From JAZGGS01 sp963714405 (GTDB taxonomy: Bacteria; Bacteroidota; Ignavibacteria; Ignavibacteriales; Ignavibacteriaceae), in NCBI GenBank assembly GCA_963714405.1, contig CAVQOH010000006.1, forward strand, positions 1 through 64,000: a DNA stretch of 64,000 nucleotides, in the 5' to 3' direction. How positions within the stretch are numbered: position 1 is the stretch's first letter; the number at the start of each line of letters is the position of its first letter. The notes under the pieces were generated by a model. It was not told where the DNA came from and did no database searches. It saw only the letters and a program-made list of their open reading frames with translations. Positions 37,007 to 45,714 of the stretch are shown piece by piece. The translations under genes were made by a program, and so were the position numbers.

Positions 37007-37768
37007 CTATTCTCTTTTTACAGCTAAAAATGTCCCAATATTAATATACACCGGATCGAAAGCTCCAAGATACCTACCTCCATAAAACTTATTTCCATCC
37101 ATAATTCCATCCAGATAAATGAATAATCTTCCATTAGCATTCAATAAATAACATACATTCATTTGGATGTGATATTCTCCATACTGCGAAGAATGTTTTT
37201 GTCCATCAATAAATCCAGTACCATATTCAAATGCACTATCTGGTTGTACAACTGCTATATTTTTCCTACCGTAGATATGGTTATCTTTTAAATAAAAACT
37301 TAAACTTCCTTCGGCAACAAGATTTGAATCCATATCAAATCCTTGATAGTCATAGATTGCTAATGAATCATCAGGTGGAATAATTTTTCCAATAAAAATA
37401 TTCACGGAATTAGAAGTAATAACTTCATTTGTATTAAAAGTAGCTTTCGCATAAAGCACTAAAGTATCCGTTTCAACACAAATTTGTTCCAGATATAAAT
37501 ATTTTTCAAAAGGCGGTTGACTAAATTCGGCAATCATTAAAGTATCTGAATATAGATCGGAATATTTTCCAAATACTTCAATCTTGCTTAACGTACTTTG
37601 CAAATTAGTTTCAACTTTGATGAGTATACTATCCAATTCTTTTGCATTTGAATTATTAGTTGGAGAAGTGATCATTATTTCTGGAATAATAGGTACAACC
37701 GTAGGTTCTTCATTACAAGATATAATCGACAATAGAAGTAGTAGAATTATATTTAATAACTTTTTCAT
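37007..37768 (-). CDS. Cassette-encoded lipoprotein of unknown function, 253 aa
   Basis: The signal peptide ends at LLSIISCNEEP (Cys 18), so this is a lipoprotein. Residues ~30-125 resemble a bacterial Ig-like domain (EIMITSPTNNSNAKELDSIL, KIEVFGKYSDL, LVLYAKATFNTNEVITSN), and the C-terminal half is a beta-rich domain with FYLKDNHIYGRKNIAVVQPD and GIMDGNKFYGGRYLG. No family is recognised. The start lies 7 bases from a perfect GTTAGGC core and the stop 10 bases from attC B, so the gene is the first cassette of this array. GC content and codon use look like the host's. Confidence 0.8.
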   Translation of the reverse strand: MKKLLNIILLLLLSIISCNEEPTVVPIIPEIMITSPTNNSNAKELDSILIKVETNLQSTLSKIEVFGKYSDLYSDTLMIAEFSQPPFEKYLYLEQICVETDTLVLYAKATFNTNEVITSNSVNIFIGKIIPPDDSLAIYDYQGFDMDSNLVAEGSLSFYLKDNHIYGRKNIAVVQPDSAFEYGTGFIDGQKHSSQYGEYHIQMNVCYLLNANGRLFIYLDGIMDGNKFYGGRYLGAFDPVYINIGTFLAVKRE

Positions 37769-37774
37769 TTTGAT

Positions 37775-37796
37775 TGCCTAACCTAGGCTTATACTG
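37775..37796 (-). other. attI-like site at the head of the second cassette array
   Basis: On the minus strand GCAGTATAA, a 6-base spacer (GCCTAG) and GTTAGGC. The core fits GTTRRRY perfectly. The 9-mer and its spacing are the same as next to intI at 10053-10074. No integrase frame is present in the following 520 bases. Confidence 0.5.
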
Positions 37797-38317
37797 CTTT
37801 AAAGTTGCAATATTAACCCGGTTTGATTTTATAATATTATTACAATTAAGTTGTAATATTACTTTAGTTAATGATTCAATATCTTTTCTTTTTACTTTAA
37901 CAACAAATAATTTCTTAGTCATATTAAAGGTTATATTCATCATTATTGTAGAATATTACCCTGAAATAAAATAGTTATTTCCGACATTTTATGAATTCAT
38001 CTCCAGATATTTGTTACCACCAAATCAACACGCAACCTGCGGTATGCAGGTTCCCCTGCCAGAACAGTAAGAGGATTAAAAGGGGGTACATAATTTTTTT
38101 ATTAAATTATGTTAAAAAGTTTGCAATATCAATAATTAAGCTTATAATTATTAAACTTTACATGTATTTTTATTTTGTGAATTAGAAAAACTTCCCATCA
38201 TTTGGCAGCAGGTGATAAGAATCATATTTAAAACTAATTTTATTTACCATTGTGCCTGTTTTATAACTATTTTATATCTTTGTATTTAATAAAAAAAGGT
38301 TTTTTTCTAAATCATCT
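37797..38317. other. Gene-free region between the cassette array and aroF
   Basis: About 520 AT-rich bases. It holds a small hairpin (AACCTGC/GCAGGTT, 38034-38052). The plus-strand frame at 37991-38185 has no plausible domain and is probably chance. No remnant of intI was recognised. Confidence 0.5.
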
Positions 38318-38326
38318 TTGGATTTA

Positions 38327-39169
38327 ATGAATAAGCTGGCTGATACAAAAGTTAAAAAGCGTAATGCGGAACATTCAACAATAATTGCTGAAAAGAATGT
38401 ACATATTGGTGAAGGTTTTTTCACCGTCATAGCAGGTCCCTGCGCACTGGAAAGTGAAGAGATAGCAGTTCAAACTGCCATTGCTGTTGAAAATGCCGGT
38501 GCGCAAATTTTCCGCAGTTCACTTTTTAAGCCCAGAACATCCCCCTATACCTACCAGGGATATGGTTTTGAGGGAATAGAAATCTTAAGAAAGATAAAAA
38601 AAGAAACCTCCCTTCTTATCGAATCTGAAATTTTAACAACCGAGCAGCTAGAAAATATTGGTGATGAACTTGATATTATAAGAATCGGTTCACGAAATAT
38701 GGATAACTATGAACTGCTTAAAGAAGTTGGTAAAACAAATAAACCAATTCTGTTGAAAAGAAATATGAGCGCTACTTTAGAAGAATTTCTTTTAGCTGCT
38801 GAATATATTTTATCTGTTGGAAATGAAAATGTTATACTATGTGAGCGCGGAATTAGAACTTTTGAACCTTATACAAGAAACACTTTAGATATTTTAGCCG
38901 TACCAGCACTAAAGGAACTTACCCATCTTCCTGTAATTGTTGACCCTTCCCACAGCACAGGAAAGCGAAGTCTTGTTCCTTCAGCAAGTAAAGCCGCCAT
39001 TGCAGCTGGTGCAGACGGATTGATAGTTGAAGTTCATCCGGTTCCTGAAAAAGCTTTTTCTGATGGGGAACAATCACTTGATCTGGAAACTTTTGCAAAA
39101 CTGATGAAAGAGCTTAATGACCTGGCTAAGGTAATTGGTAAGAATACCGGTAAACCGGTTTTAGCATAA
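38327..39169 (+). CDS. aroF: 3-deoxy-7-phosphoheptulonate (DAHP) synthase
   Basis: About 280 residues from ATG 38327 (an in-frame TTG lies 9 bases upstream). Diagnostic motifs are AGPCALESEEI, the FRSSLFKPRTSPYTYQGYG phosphate/PEP-binding loop, NKPILLKRN, ILCERGIRTFEPYTRNTLD, LPVIVDPSHSTGKRSLV and DGLIVEVHP. It is the type I-beta class that lacks an N-terminal regulatory domain, except for a ~30-residue lead. It condenses phosphoenolpyruvate and erythrose-4-phosphate in the first step of aromatic amino-acid synthesis. It stands 170 bases before the nqr operon. Feedback control cannot be inferred since no ACT or chorismate-mutase domain is fused. Confidence 0.95.
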   Translation: MNKLADTKVKKRNAEHSTIIAEKNVHIGEGFFTVIAGPCALESEEIAVQTAIAVENAGAQIFRSSLFKPRTSPYTYQGYGFEGIEILRKIKKETSLLIESEILTTEQLENIGDELDIIRIGSRNMDNYELLKEVGKTNKPILLKRNMSATLEEFLLAAEYILSVGNENVILCERGIRTFEPYTRNTLDILAVPALKELTHLPVIVDPSHSTGKRSLVPSASKAAIAAGADGLIVEVHPVPEKAFSDGEQSLDLETFAKLMKELNDLAKVIGKNTGKPVLA

Positions 39170-39339
39170 CTAAAATTATCTTAATTATATACTTAAAAAT
39201 TATTATTAAAAAACCAACCCGTTTAAAATAATTTTAGTTCAAATTGAATCTTTTAAATTATTCTTTATAAATTAGCATTCAACAATTTTTGATTTTTGTA
39301 CATCTTATAAAAAGTAATTGATTCTCCGGACTTATCTAA

Positions 39340-40683
39340 ATGATTAAAATTAGAAAAGGGTTAGACCTTCCTATAAAAGGCAAACCGGAACAAAAAATCT
39401 CGCAAAGTAAAGATCCTTCTACAGTTGCGCTGCTTGGCCCCGATTATGTTGGAATGAAACCAACTATGCAGGTCCGGGTAGCAGATAAAGTAAAACTTGG
39501 GCAGGTTTTATTTACTGATAAGAAAAATCCTGCAATTAAATTTACATCCCCCGGCGCAGGAGAAATTAATTCAATTCGCCGTGGTGAAAAACGTGCTTTA
39601 CTTTCGGTTGAAATTAAACTATCTGGAAATGAAGAAATTACTTTTAATTCTTTCTCAGATGAGCAGATTAAAGAGCTGCCGAGAGATACAATTATTAAGC
39701 AGCTTTTAGAATCGGGATTATGGGTTTCTTTCCGTACAAGACCATTTTCTAAAATTCCTGATCCATCTACAAATCCTCATTCAATTTTTGTTACTGCAAT
39801 TGATACCAACCCACTTGCACCTTCAATTAATAAAATAGTTAAAGGGCAGGAAAGAGATTTTGCAAATGGTCTGATCTTAATATCAAAATTAACCGATGGT
39901 AAATTGTTTGTCTGCAAAGCTCCGGGAACTGATACACCAGTTATTAATATACCAAATATAGTTGTAGAAGAATTTTCTGGTCCGCATCCTGCTGGAAATG
40001 CTGGTACACACATACATTTTTTAGATCCTGTAAGTCGTTCCAAGACAGTTTGGCATATTGGCGTGCAGGATGTTATAGCAATTGCAAAATTATTTGAACA
40101 TGGTAAAATTCATACTGAAAGAATAATATCTCTCGGTGGTCCTTCCGTTAAAAAACCAAGATTAATAAAAACCCGCATTGGTGCTTCAACTGAAGAAATA
40201 TTAGGTAATGAATTAAATGAGGGAGAGAATCGTATGATTTCCGGTTCAGTTCTTTCCGGTTTTGAAGCGAATGATTCTCTTGGATTTCTTGGCAGATATC
40301 ATCAACAAATTTCAGTAATTCCTGAATACAGAAAACGAAAATTTTTAGGTTGGATGAATCCCGGGTTTAATCAATTCTCAACAAAAAATATTGTTCTTTC
40401 AAAATTAATTCCGCGTAAGCAATTTAATTTTAATACAAGTGTTTTTGGAGAAGAAAGAGCAATAATACCCAGCGGAGGTTATGAAAGAGTAATGCCAATG
40501 GATTTAGAACCATTGTTTTTATTAAGAGCACTGGCTGTAAGAGATATTGAAGATTCGGAAGCTCTTGGATGTCTTGAATTAGATGAAGAGGATCTTGCTC
40601 TTTGTGCTTTTATTTGCCCAAGTAAATTGGAATTTGGACCAATTCTAAGAAGAATGTTAAACATGATAGAAAAAGAAGGTTAA
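39340..40683 (+). CDS. nqrA: Na+-translocating NADH:quinone reductase subunit A
   Basis: 447 residues, the usual size. It starts MIKIRKGLDLPIKGKPEQKI like all NqrA proteins, followed by LLGPDYVGMKPTMQVRVADK and FTSPGAGEINSIRRGEKRAL, a barrel-sandwich region, then the SLBB-like part (HIHFLDPVSRSKTVWHIG) and a C-terminal ECGLC-less ending (LDEEDLALCAFICPSKLEFG). NqrA is the peripheral cytoplasmic subunit proposed to take part in quinone interaction. It is first in the operon; nqrB starts 4 bases later. The frame is intact. Confidence 0.96.
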   Translation: MIKIRKGLDLPIKGKPEQKISQSKDPSTVALLGPDYVGMKPTMQVRVADKVKLGQVLFTDKKNPAIKFTSPGAGEINSIRRGEKRALLSVEIKLSGNEEITFNSFSDEQIKELPRDTIIKQLLESGLWVSFRTRPFSKIPDPSTNPHSIFVTAIDTNPLAPSINKIVKGQERDFANGLILISKLTDGKLFVCKAPGTDTPVINIPNIVVEEFSGPHPAGNAGTHIHFLDPVSRSKTVWHIGVQDVIAIAKLFEHGKIHTERIISLGGPSVKKPRLIKTRIGASTEEILGNELNEGENRMISGSVLSGFEANDSLGFLGRYHQQISVIPEYRKRKFLGWMNPGFNQFSTKNIVLSKLIPRKQFNFNTSVFGEERAIIPSGGYERVMPMDLEPLFLLRALAVRDIEDSEALGCLELDEEDLALCAFICPSKLEFGPILRRMLNMIEKEG

Positions 40684-40687
40684 GTAA

Positions 40688-41887
40688 TTGAAATTTCTCA
40701 GGAAGTTTTTAGATAATCAATCAAAACATTTCAAGGAAGGCGGAAAGCTTGCAAGATTGCATCCCTTGTATGAAGCCTTAGATACTTTTGTATACTCAAC
40801 TGGCACTGTTACAAAAGGCGCACCACATGTAAGAGATGTTTTAGATTTCAAACGATTAATGACCTGGGTTGTTATCGCTTTAATACCCACGGTTATAATG
40901 GCTCTCTATAATACTGGCCTTCAGGCAAATCTTGTGCTATCACAAACAAATGGATCAGAAGTAAGCGGATGGCGTGGTGCAGTTATCAGTTTTCTTGGAA
41001 CTGGTATAAATCCTAATGATATACTTAGTAATATTGTTCATGGTGCACTATACTTTTTCCCAATTTATTTCATCACGTTAGCAGCAGGTGGAATTTGGGA
41101 AGTTCTTTTTGGTACAATTCGTAAACATCCCATAAGTGAAGGATTTTTAGTTACTAGTTTACTCTTTCCACTAATACTTCCACCAAATATTCCGTGGTGG
41201 CAGGTAGTCCTTGGTATCTCATTCGGTGTTGTAATAGGTAAGGAAATTTTTGGTGGCGTAGGGATGAATGTTTTAAACCCAGCTTTAACCGGAAGAGTAT
41301 TTTTATATTTTGCTTACCCTGCAGAAATTTCCGGCGATGCAGTGTGGGTTGCTGTTGATGGTGTAAGTCGTGCAACTCCTCTTGCAGAATTAGCTGATCC
41401 TGTACTCAAATTATCTGTTACCTTAAAAGATGCAATAATTGGCATCATTCCTGGTTCAATGGGTGAAACTTCTGTTATTGCATGCTTAATCGGTGCTATT
41501 ATTCTTATAGTATCACGAATTGGTTCCTGGAGAATAATGCTTGGCTCGGTAGTGGGAATGGCAGCAATTGCCTTTTTATTTAACATCATTGGAAGTGAAA
41601 CAAATCCGATGTTCCAGGTATCACCACTTTGGCATTTTGTTTTAGGCGGTTTTGTATTTGGTACTGTGTACATGGCAACTGATCCAGTAAGTGCAGCTCA
41701 TACCCAAAAAGGTCAGTATTATTACGGATTACTGATTGGAATGCTTACAGTTATGGTAAGGGTTGTTAATTTAGGATTTCCGGAAGGCATAATGCTTGCG
41801 ATTTTATTTGCAAATGTTTTTGCACCGGTTATAGATAAGGTCTTTGTAAATAAGAATATCAAGAGGAGACAACTTAGAAGTGTCTAA
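40688..41887 (+). CDS. nqrB: Na+-NQR subunit B
   Basis: 399 residues with about ten transmembrane segments. The covalent FMN attachment region is DGVSRATPLAELADP, with Thr about 230 in the SxAT context used by ApbE. Riboflavin/Na+ channel segments such as GKEIFGGVGMNVLNPALTGR and HFVLGGFVFGTVYMATDPVS are conserved. The start is TTG, 4 bases after the nqrA stop, with no better ATG. Its 3' end overlaps the GTG start of nqrC by 8 bases. The frame is intact. Confidence 0.96.
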   Translation: MKFLRKFLDNQSKHFKEGGKLARLHPLYEALDTFVYSTGTVTKGAPHVRDVLDFKRLMTWVVIALIPTVIMALYNTGLQANLVLSQTNGSEVSGWRGAVISFLGTGINPNDILSNIVHGALYFFPIYFITLAAGGIWEVLFGTIRKHPISEGFLVTSLLFPLILPPNIPWWQVVLGISFGVVIGKEIFGGVGMNVLNPALTGRVFLYFAYPAEISGDAVWVAVDGVSRATPLAELADPVLKLSVTLKDAIIGIIPGSMGETSVIACLIGAIILIVSRIGSWRIMLGSVVGMAAIAFLFNIIGSETNPMFQVSPLWHFVLGGFVFGTVYMATDPVSAAHTQKGQYYYGLLIGMLTVMVRVVNLGFPEGIMLAILFANVFAPVIDKVFVNKNIKRRQLRSV

Positions 41888-42672
41888 CGATAGCATTAAA
41901 AAAACTGTTCTTGTAGTTCTTGGAATTTGTCTTGTGTGTTCGCTACTTGTATCAACTGCAGCAGTAAAATTATTTCCCTTACAAGAAATAAATAAAAAAC
42001 TCGATAAAGTGAAAAATATTCTTGTTGCCGGTGAGCTGTACTCTGAAGGAAGTAACATTGCAGAAATTTATAATGAAAAAATTGAACCGGCGTTAATTGA
42101 AATATCTACTGGTGAACAGTGTAAGTGAGGATAAATTTGATGGACCATTGAGTATAGAGAATTTTGATATAACATTATTATCAAACCATCCTAAATATGG
42201 CCGAACAATACCGCAAGAAAACGATCTTGCAAATATCAAAAAATCACCAAAATACATGCTTGTTTATTTTGTTATGAATGGAGAAGAGCTAAACCGAATA
42301 ATCTTACCTGTTTATGGAAAAGGATTATGGTCTACAATGTATGCTTTTCTTGCACTAGATAAAGATCTTAAAACAGTAACCGGTGTAACTTTTTATGAGC
42401 ATGGTGAAACTCCCGGACTGGGCGGTGAGATTGAAAACCCACGGTGGAATGATCTCTGGAAAGGTAAGCAAGCATTTAACGATAACAACGATGTTCAGCT
42501 CAAAATTATTAAAGGAACGGTTGATCGAAATAAACCGGAAGCAAAATACCAGATTGATGGATTATCAGGTGCAACTATAACTGCAAGAGGTGTGGATAAA
42601 ATGATTAAATTCTGGTTAGGTGATGATGGCTATGCTCCCTTCCTTAATAAAATTAGGGAGGAAAAGAAATGA
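41880..42672 (+). CDS. nqrC: Na+-NQR subunit C (one frameshift in this sequence)
   Basis: The first frame (41880-42128) gives the N-terminal membrane helix (KTVLVVLGICLVCSLLVSTA) and ends at ISTGEQCK. The second (to 42672) resumes at SVSEDKFDGPLSIENFDITL and carries LNRIILPVYGKGLWSTMYAF, YEHGETPGLGGEI and the FMN-threonine motif DGLSGATITARG. Removing one base near 42116 (GAACAGTG) restores an uninterrupted protein of about 263 residues, the normal NqrC size. NqrC is the periplasmic flavin subunit. The overlap with nqrB and the 4-base overlap with nqrD suggest tight coupling and argue for a sequence error rather than a real break. Confidence 0.9.
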
Positions 42673-43292
42673 AAAAGTACAGCAAAGTATTATTTGATCC
42701 AGTATTTAATAATAATCCCATAGCTCTTCAAATTCTTGGTATTTGTTCTGCTTTAGCTGTTACAACTAAACTTGAAACTTCAATTGTTATGTCTATGGCA
42801 GTAATATTTGTTACTGCACTTTCAAACTTTGCCGTAAGTTTAATTAGAAATCATCTTTCATCCAGTGTAAGAATTCTGGTTGAGATGACAATAATCGCAT
42901 CACTTGTAATCATTGCCGATCAGATTATTAAAGCATACGCTTATGATATTAGCAAGCAGCTCTCAATTTTTGTTGGATTAATCATTACAAATTGCATTGT
43001 TCTTGGAAGAACTGAAGCTTTTGGCTTAAAAAATCCTCCTCTCATCAGTTTGCTTGATGGCATTGGAAATGGACTTGGCTACAGTTTACTGTTATTGATT
43101 GTTGGATTTTTGCGGGAACTTATTGGAATTCAGGAAAACTTCTTGGGAATAGTATTTTACCTTTAATCACCGAAGGTGGCTGGTATATCCCAAACGGCTT
43201 ATTCCTTCTTGGCTCCAAGTGCATTTATTATTATTGGATTATTAATCTGGATGCTGCGGGAATGGAAACCGGAACAGGTTGAGGAGGAATAA
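42669..43292 (+). CDS. nqrD: Na+-NQR subunit D (two frameshifts in this sequence)
   Basis: The frame starting at 42669 encodes FDPVFNNNPIALQILGICSA, MTIIASLVIIADQIIKAYAY and the conserved FVGLIITNCIVLGRTEAFGL membrane segment, then stops early at FYL. In the next frame the known NqrD end follows: LPLITEGGWYIPNGLF, then PSAFIIIGLLIWMLREWKPE and stop at 43292. Restoring one A near 43147 and removing one G near 43211 joins all parts to ~207 residues, the usual length. NqrD and NqrE are homologous membrane subunits holding an iron centre in the Na+ path. Confidence 0.88.
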
Positions 43293-43295
43293 AAA

Positions 43296-43910
43296 ATGTT
43301 TGAACATTATATAAGTATATTTGTAAAATCAATTTTTATTGAAAATCTTGCTCTTGGATTTTTCCTTGGAATGTGTACTTTCCTTGCCGTTTCAAAAAGG
43401 GTTAACACAGCGTTAGGTTTAGGAATTGCTGTTGTTGTTGTTCAGGCAATTACTGTTCCGGTTAATAATCTTAATCTATCAGCATGTATTAAAAAAAGGC
43501 GCACTTGCGTGGGCAGGAATTCCTGATGTAGATTTAACTTTTCTTGGATTGCTTGCTTACATAGGTGTAATTGCTGCAATGGTACAAATACTTGAAATGG
43601 CTTTAGATAAATATGTTCCTAAACTCTATACACGCACTGGGAATATTTCTTCCCGTTAATAACAGTTAATTGTGCAATACTCGGCGGCTCACTGTTTATG
43701 GTTGAAAGAAATTATAATTTTGGCGAAAGTGTTGTATTTGGATTTGGTTCAGGTATTGGCTGGGCTCTTGCAATTGTTGGGCTTGCAGGAATAAGGGAAA
43801 GAATGAAATACAGCAATGTTCCGAAAGGATTAAGAGGATTAGGGATGACATTTATTATTACCGGTTTAATGGCAATGGCATTTATGTTGTTCTCGGGAAT
43901 TCAATTATAG
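43296..43910 (+). CDS. nqrE: Na+-NQR subunit E (three frameshifts in this sequence)
   Basis: Three pieces make the protein: FEHYISIFVKSIFIENLALG with FFLGMCTFLAVSKRVNTALG (43296-43490); GALAWAGIPDVDLTFLGLLA with YIGVIAAMVQILEMALDKYV (to ~43635); and MVERNYNFGESVVFGFGSGI to FMLFSGIQL (43698-43910). Breaks: an A7 run near 43491 where six A fit the family, an extra C near 43632 and an extra C in CTTCCCGTT near 43655. Joined, it has ~204 residues, normal for NqrE. It starts 3 bases after nqrD, behind a GAGGAGG site. Confidence 0.88.
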
Positions 43911-43925
43911 GAATTAAATTAGTTT

Positions 43926-45162
43926 ATGACTGGAATTGATTTAATACTTGTTCAGTGTGTTAATGTTCACGCTTATTGTTTTACTGCTGGTAGTTGTAAT
44001 TCTTATTGCAAGATCAAAACTCGTGGCAAGCGGTAATGTAAAAATTACAATAAATGATGAAGAAGACAATGCCATCGAAGTTCCCGTAGGGGATAAACTT
44101 CTAAACGTTCTTGCAGATAAAAAAATCTATCTTCCTTCTGCATGCGGCGGTGGCGGAACTTGCGGCGAGTGTAAAGTTATTGTTAAAGAAGGTGGAGGTG
44201 ATGTTCTTCAAACTGAAACATCAAAACTTAACAGGAAACAAATCAGAGAACATTACAGGCTTTCCTGCCAGCTTGCAGTTAAAGATGATTTATCTCTTGA
44301 AGTTCCTGCAGAACTATTCGATATTAAAAAATGGGAATGCACTGTCCGTTCAAATCATAACGTTGCAACTTTTATTAAAGAACTAGTTCTTGAACTTCCT
44401 GAAGGCGAAGATGTAAATTTCCGTGCAGGTGGTTATATTCAAATTGAAGCTCCACCTCATACAGTTAATTATAAAGATTTTATTGTTGAAGACGAATATA
44501 AAAGTGATTGGGATAAATACAATCTTTGGAAATATGTTTCAAAAGTTAATGAAGATATTGTTAGAGCATATTCTATGGCAAGTTATCCTGAAGAAAAAGG
44601 AATAATTATGCTGAATGTTAGGATTGCAACTCCTCCGCCTAATGTGCCAGATGCTCCTCCCGGACAAATGTCTTCATATATTTTTAATCTTAAACCGGGT
44701 GATAAAGTTACTATTTCAGGCCCTTACGGAGAATTTTTTGCAAAAGAAACTGATAACGAAATGGTATTTATTGGTGGCGGTGCAGGTATGGCACCAATGC
44801 GTTCTCATATTTTTGATCAGCTCAGAAGATTAAATTCAAAAAGAAAAATTACTTACTGGTATGGTGCAAGAAGTTTTAGAGAAATGTTTTATGTAGAAGA
44901 TTTTGATATGCTTCAAAAGGAAAATGATAATTTTAAATGGTATATTGGTTTATCGGAACCATTACCGGAAGATAATTGGAGCGGTTATACGGGTTTTATT
45001 CACCAGATGCTTTATGATAATTATTTAAAGGATCATCCTGCTCCTGAAGATTGCGAATACTACCTCTGCGGTCCACCGATGATGATTTCTGCTGTTACTA
45101 AAATGCTGGATGAATTGGGTGTAGAGCCTGAAAATATATTATTTGATGATTTCGGTGGATAA
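43926..45162 (+). CDS. nqrF: Na+-NQR subunit F, NADH-oxidising (one frameshift near the start)
   Basis: The true start is ATG 43926 (MTGIDLIL); one extra G near 43950 puts the rest in the next frame from FSVLMFTLIVLLLVVVILIA. A 2Fe-2S domain follows with CGGGGTCGEC and, ~35 residues on, RLSCQ (C-x5-C-x2-C...C). The FAD domain has RAYSMASYPEE and the NADH domain GGGAGMAPMRSHIFDQLRR and YYLCGPPMM. Total about 411 residues. NqrF passes electrons from NADH through FAD and the iron-sulfur centre to the other subunits. It is the last core gene of nqrABCDEF. Confidence 0.94.
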
Positions 45163-45212
45163 TTTCAAATTACTTTCTTAAGTTCAGAATAAAATTAAAA
45201 TCTGGAGAATTT

Positions 45213-45695
45213 ATGGATAGCAATAGAATTACAACTGCTGAAGAAGTACTTGAAGAAAAAGGAAGCGAAATATTTTCTGTTTCTGCTAAAACCACTATTC
45301 TTGAAGCACTTGAAATAATGAATAAAAAGAAAATTGGTGCAATGCTCGTTAAAGAGGATGATAAAATTGTTGGAATCTGGACAGAAAGAGATTTGATGAT
45401 TGATTCAATTAAACCTGGTTTTGATTTAAAAACAGCAGTTGTTGGCGATTACATGACAAAAAACCTTAAAACTGCACCACACGATTGTAAAATCTTTGAG
45501 CTTGCAGATATGATCCTTGGCTTACGGATTAGACATATTATAATCGAAAGAGATGGAAAGTTTGTAGGTGTTTTATCATCCGGTGATATTATAAGGGCAG
45601 GTTTACAACTTAGAACTGAGGAAATTAAAGTATTAGATAGCATTGTACAATTAGAATACTATGATGAATGGAAATGGAAGAATAGGAAAAAGTAA
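45213..45695 (+). CDS. CBS-domain pair protein inserted in the nqr operon
   Basis: 160 residues comprising two CBS domains (VSAKTTILEALEIMNKKKIG, AMLVKEDDKIVGIWTERDLM and then APHDCKIFELADMILGLRI, RHIIIERDGKFVGVLSSGDI) and a short C-terminal helix. CBS pairs bind adenine nucleotides such as AMP, ATP or NAD(H) and report energy state. It lies 50 bases after nqrF on the same strand, and apbE follows directly, so it is transcribed with the pump. It may sense nucleotide charge in connection with the complex; this is an inference. Confidence 0.9.
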   Translation: MDSNRITTAEEVLEEKGSEIFSVSAKTTILEALEIMNKKKIGAMLVKEDDKIVGIWTERDLMIDSIKPGFDLKTAVVGDYMTKNLKTAPHDCKIFELADMILGLRIRHIIIERDGKFVGVLSSGDIIRAGLQLRTEEIKVLDSIVQLEYYDEWKWKNRKK

Positions 45696-45714
45696 CTCCT
45701 CCCCTTTTAATTGC

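Noticed and set aside
37991..38185. 64-aa plus-strand frame before aroF
   Set aside because: Composition is that of AT-rich noncoding DNA, with no domain and no ribosome site.
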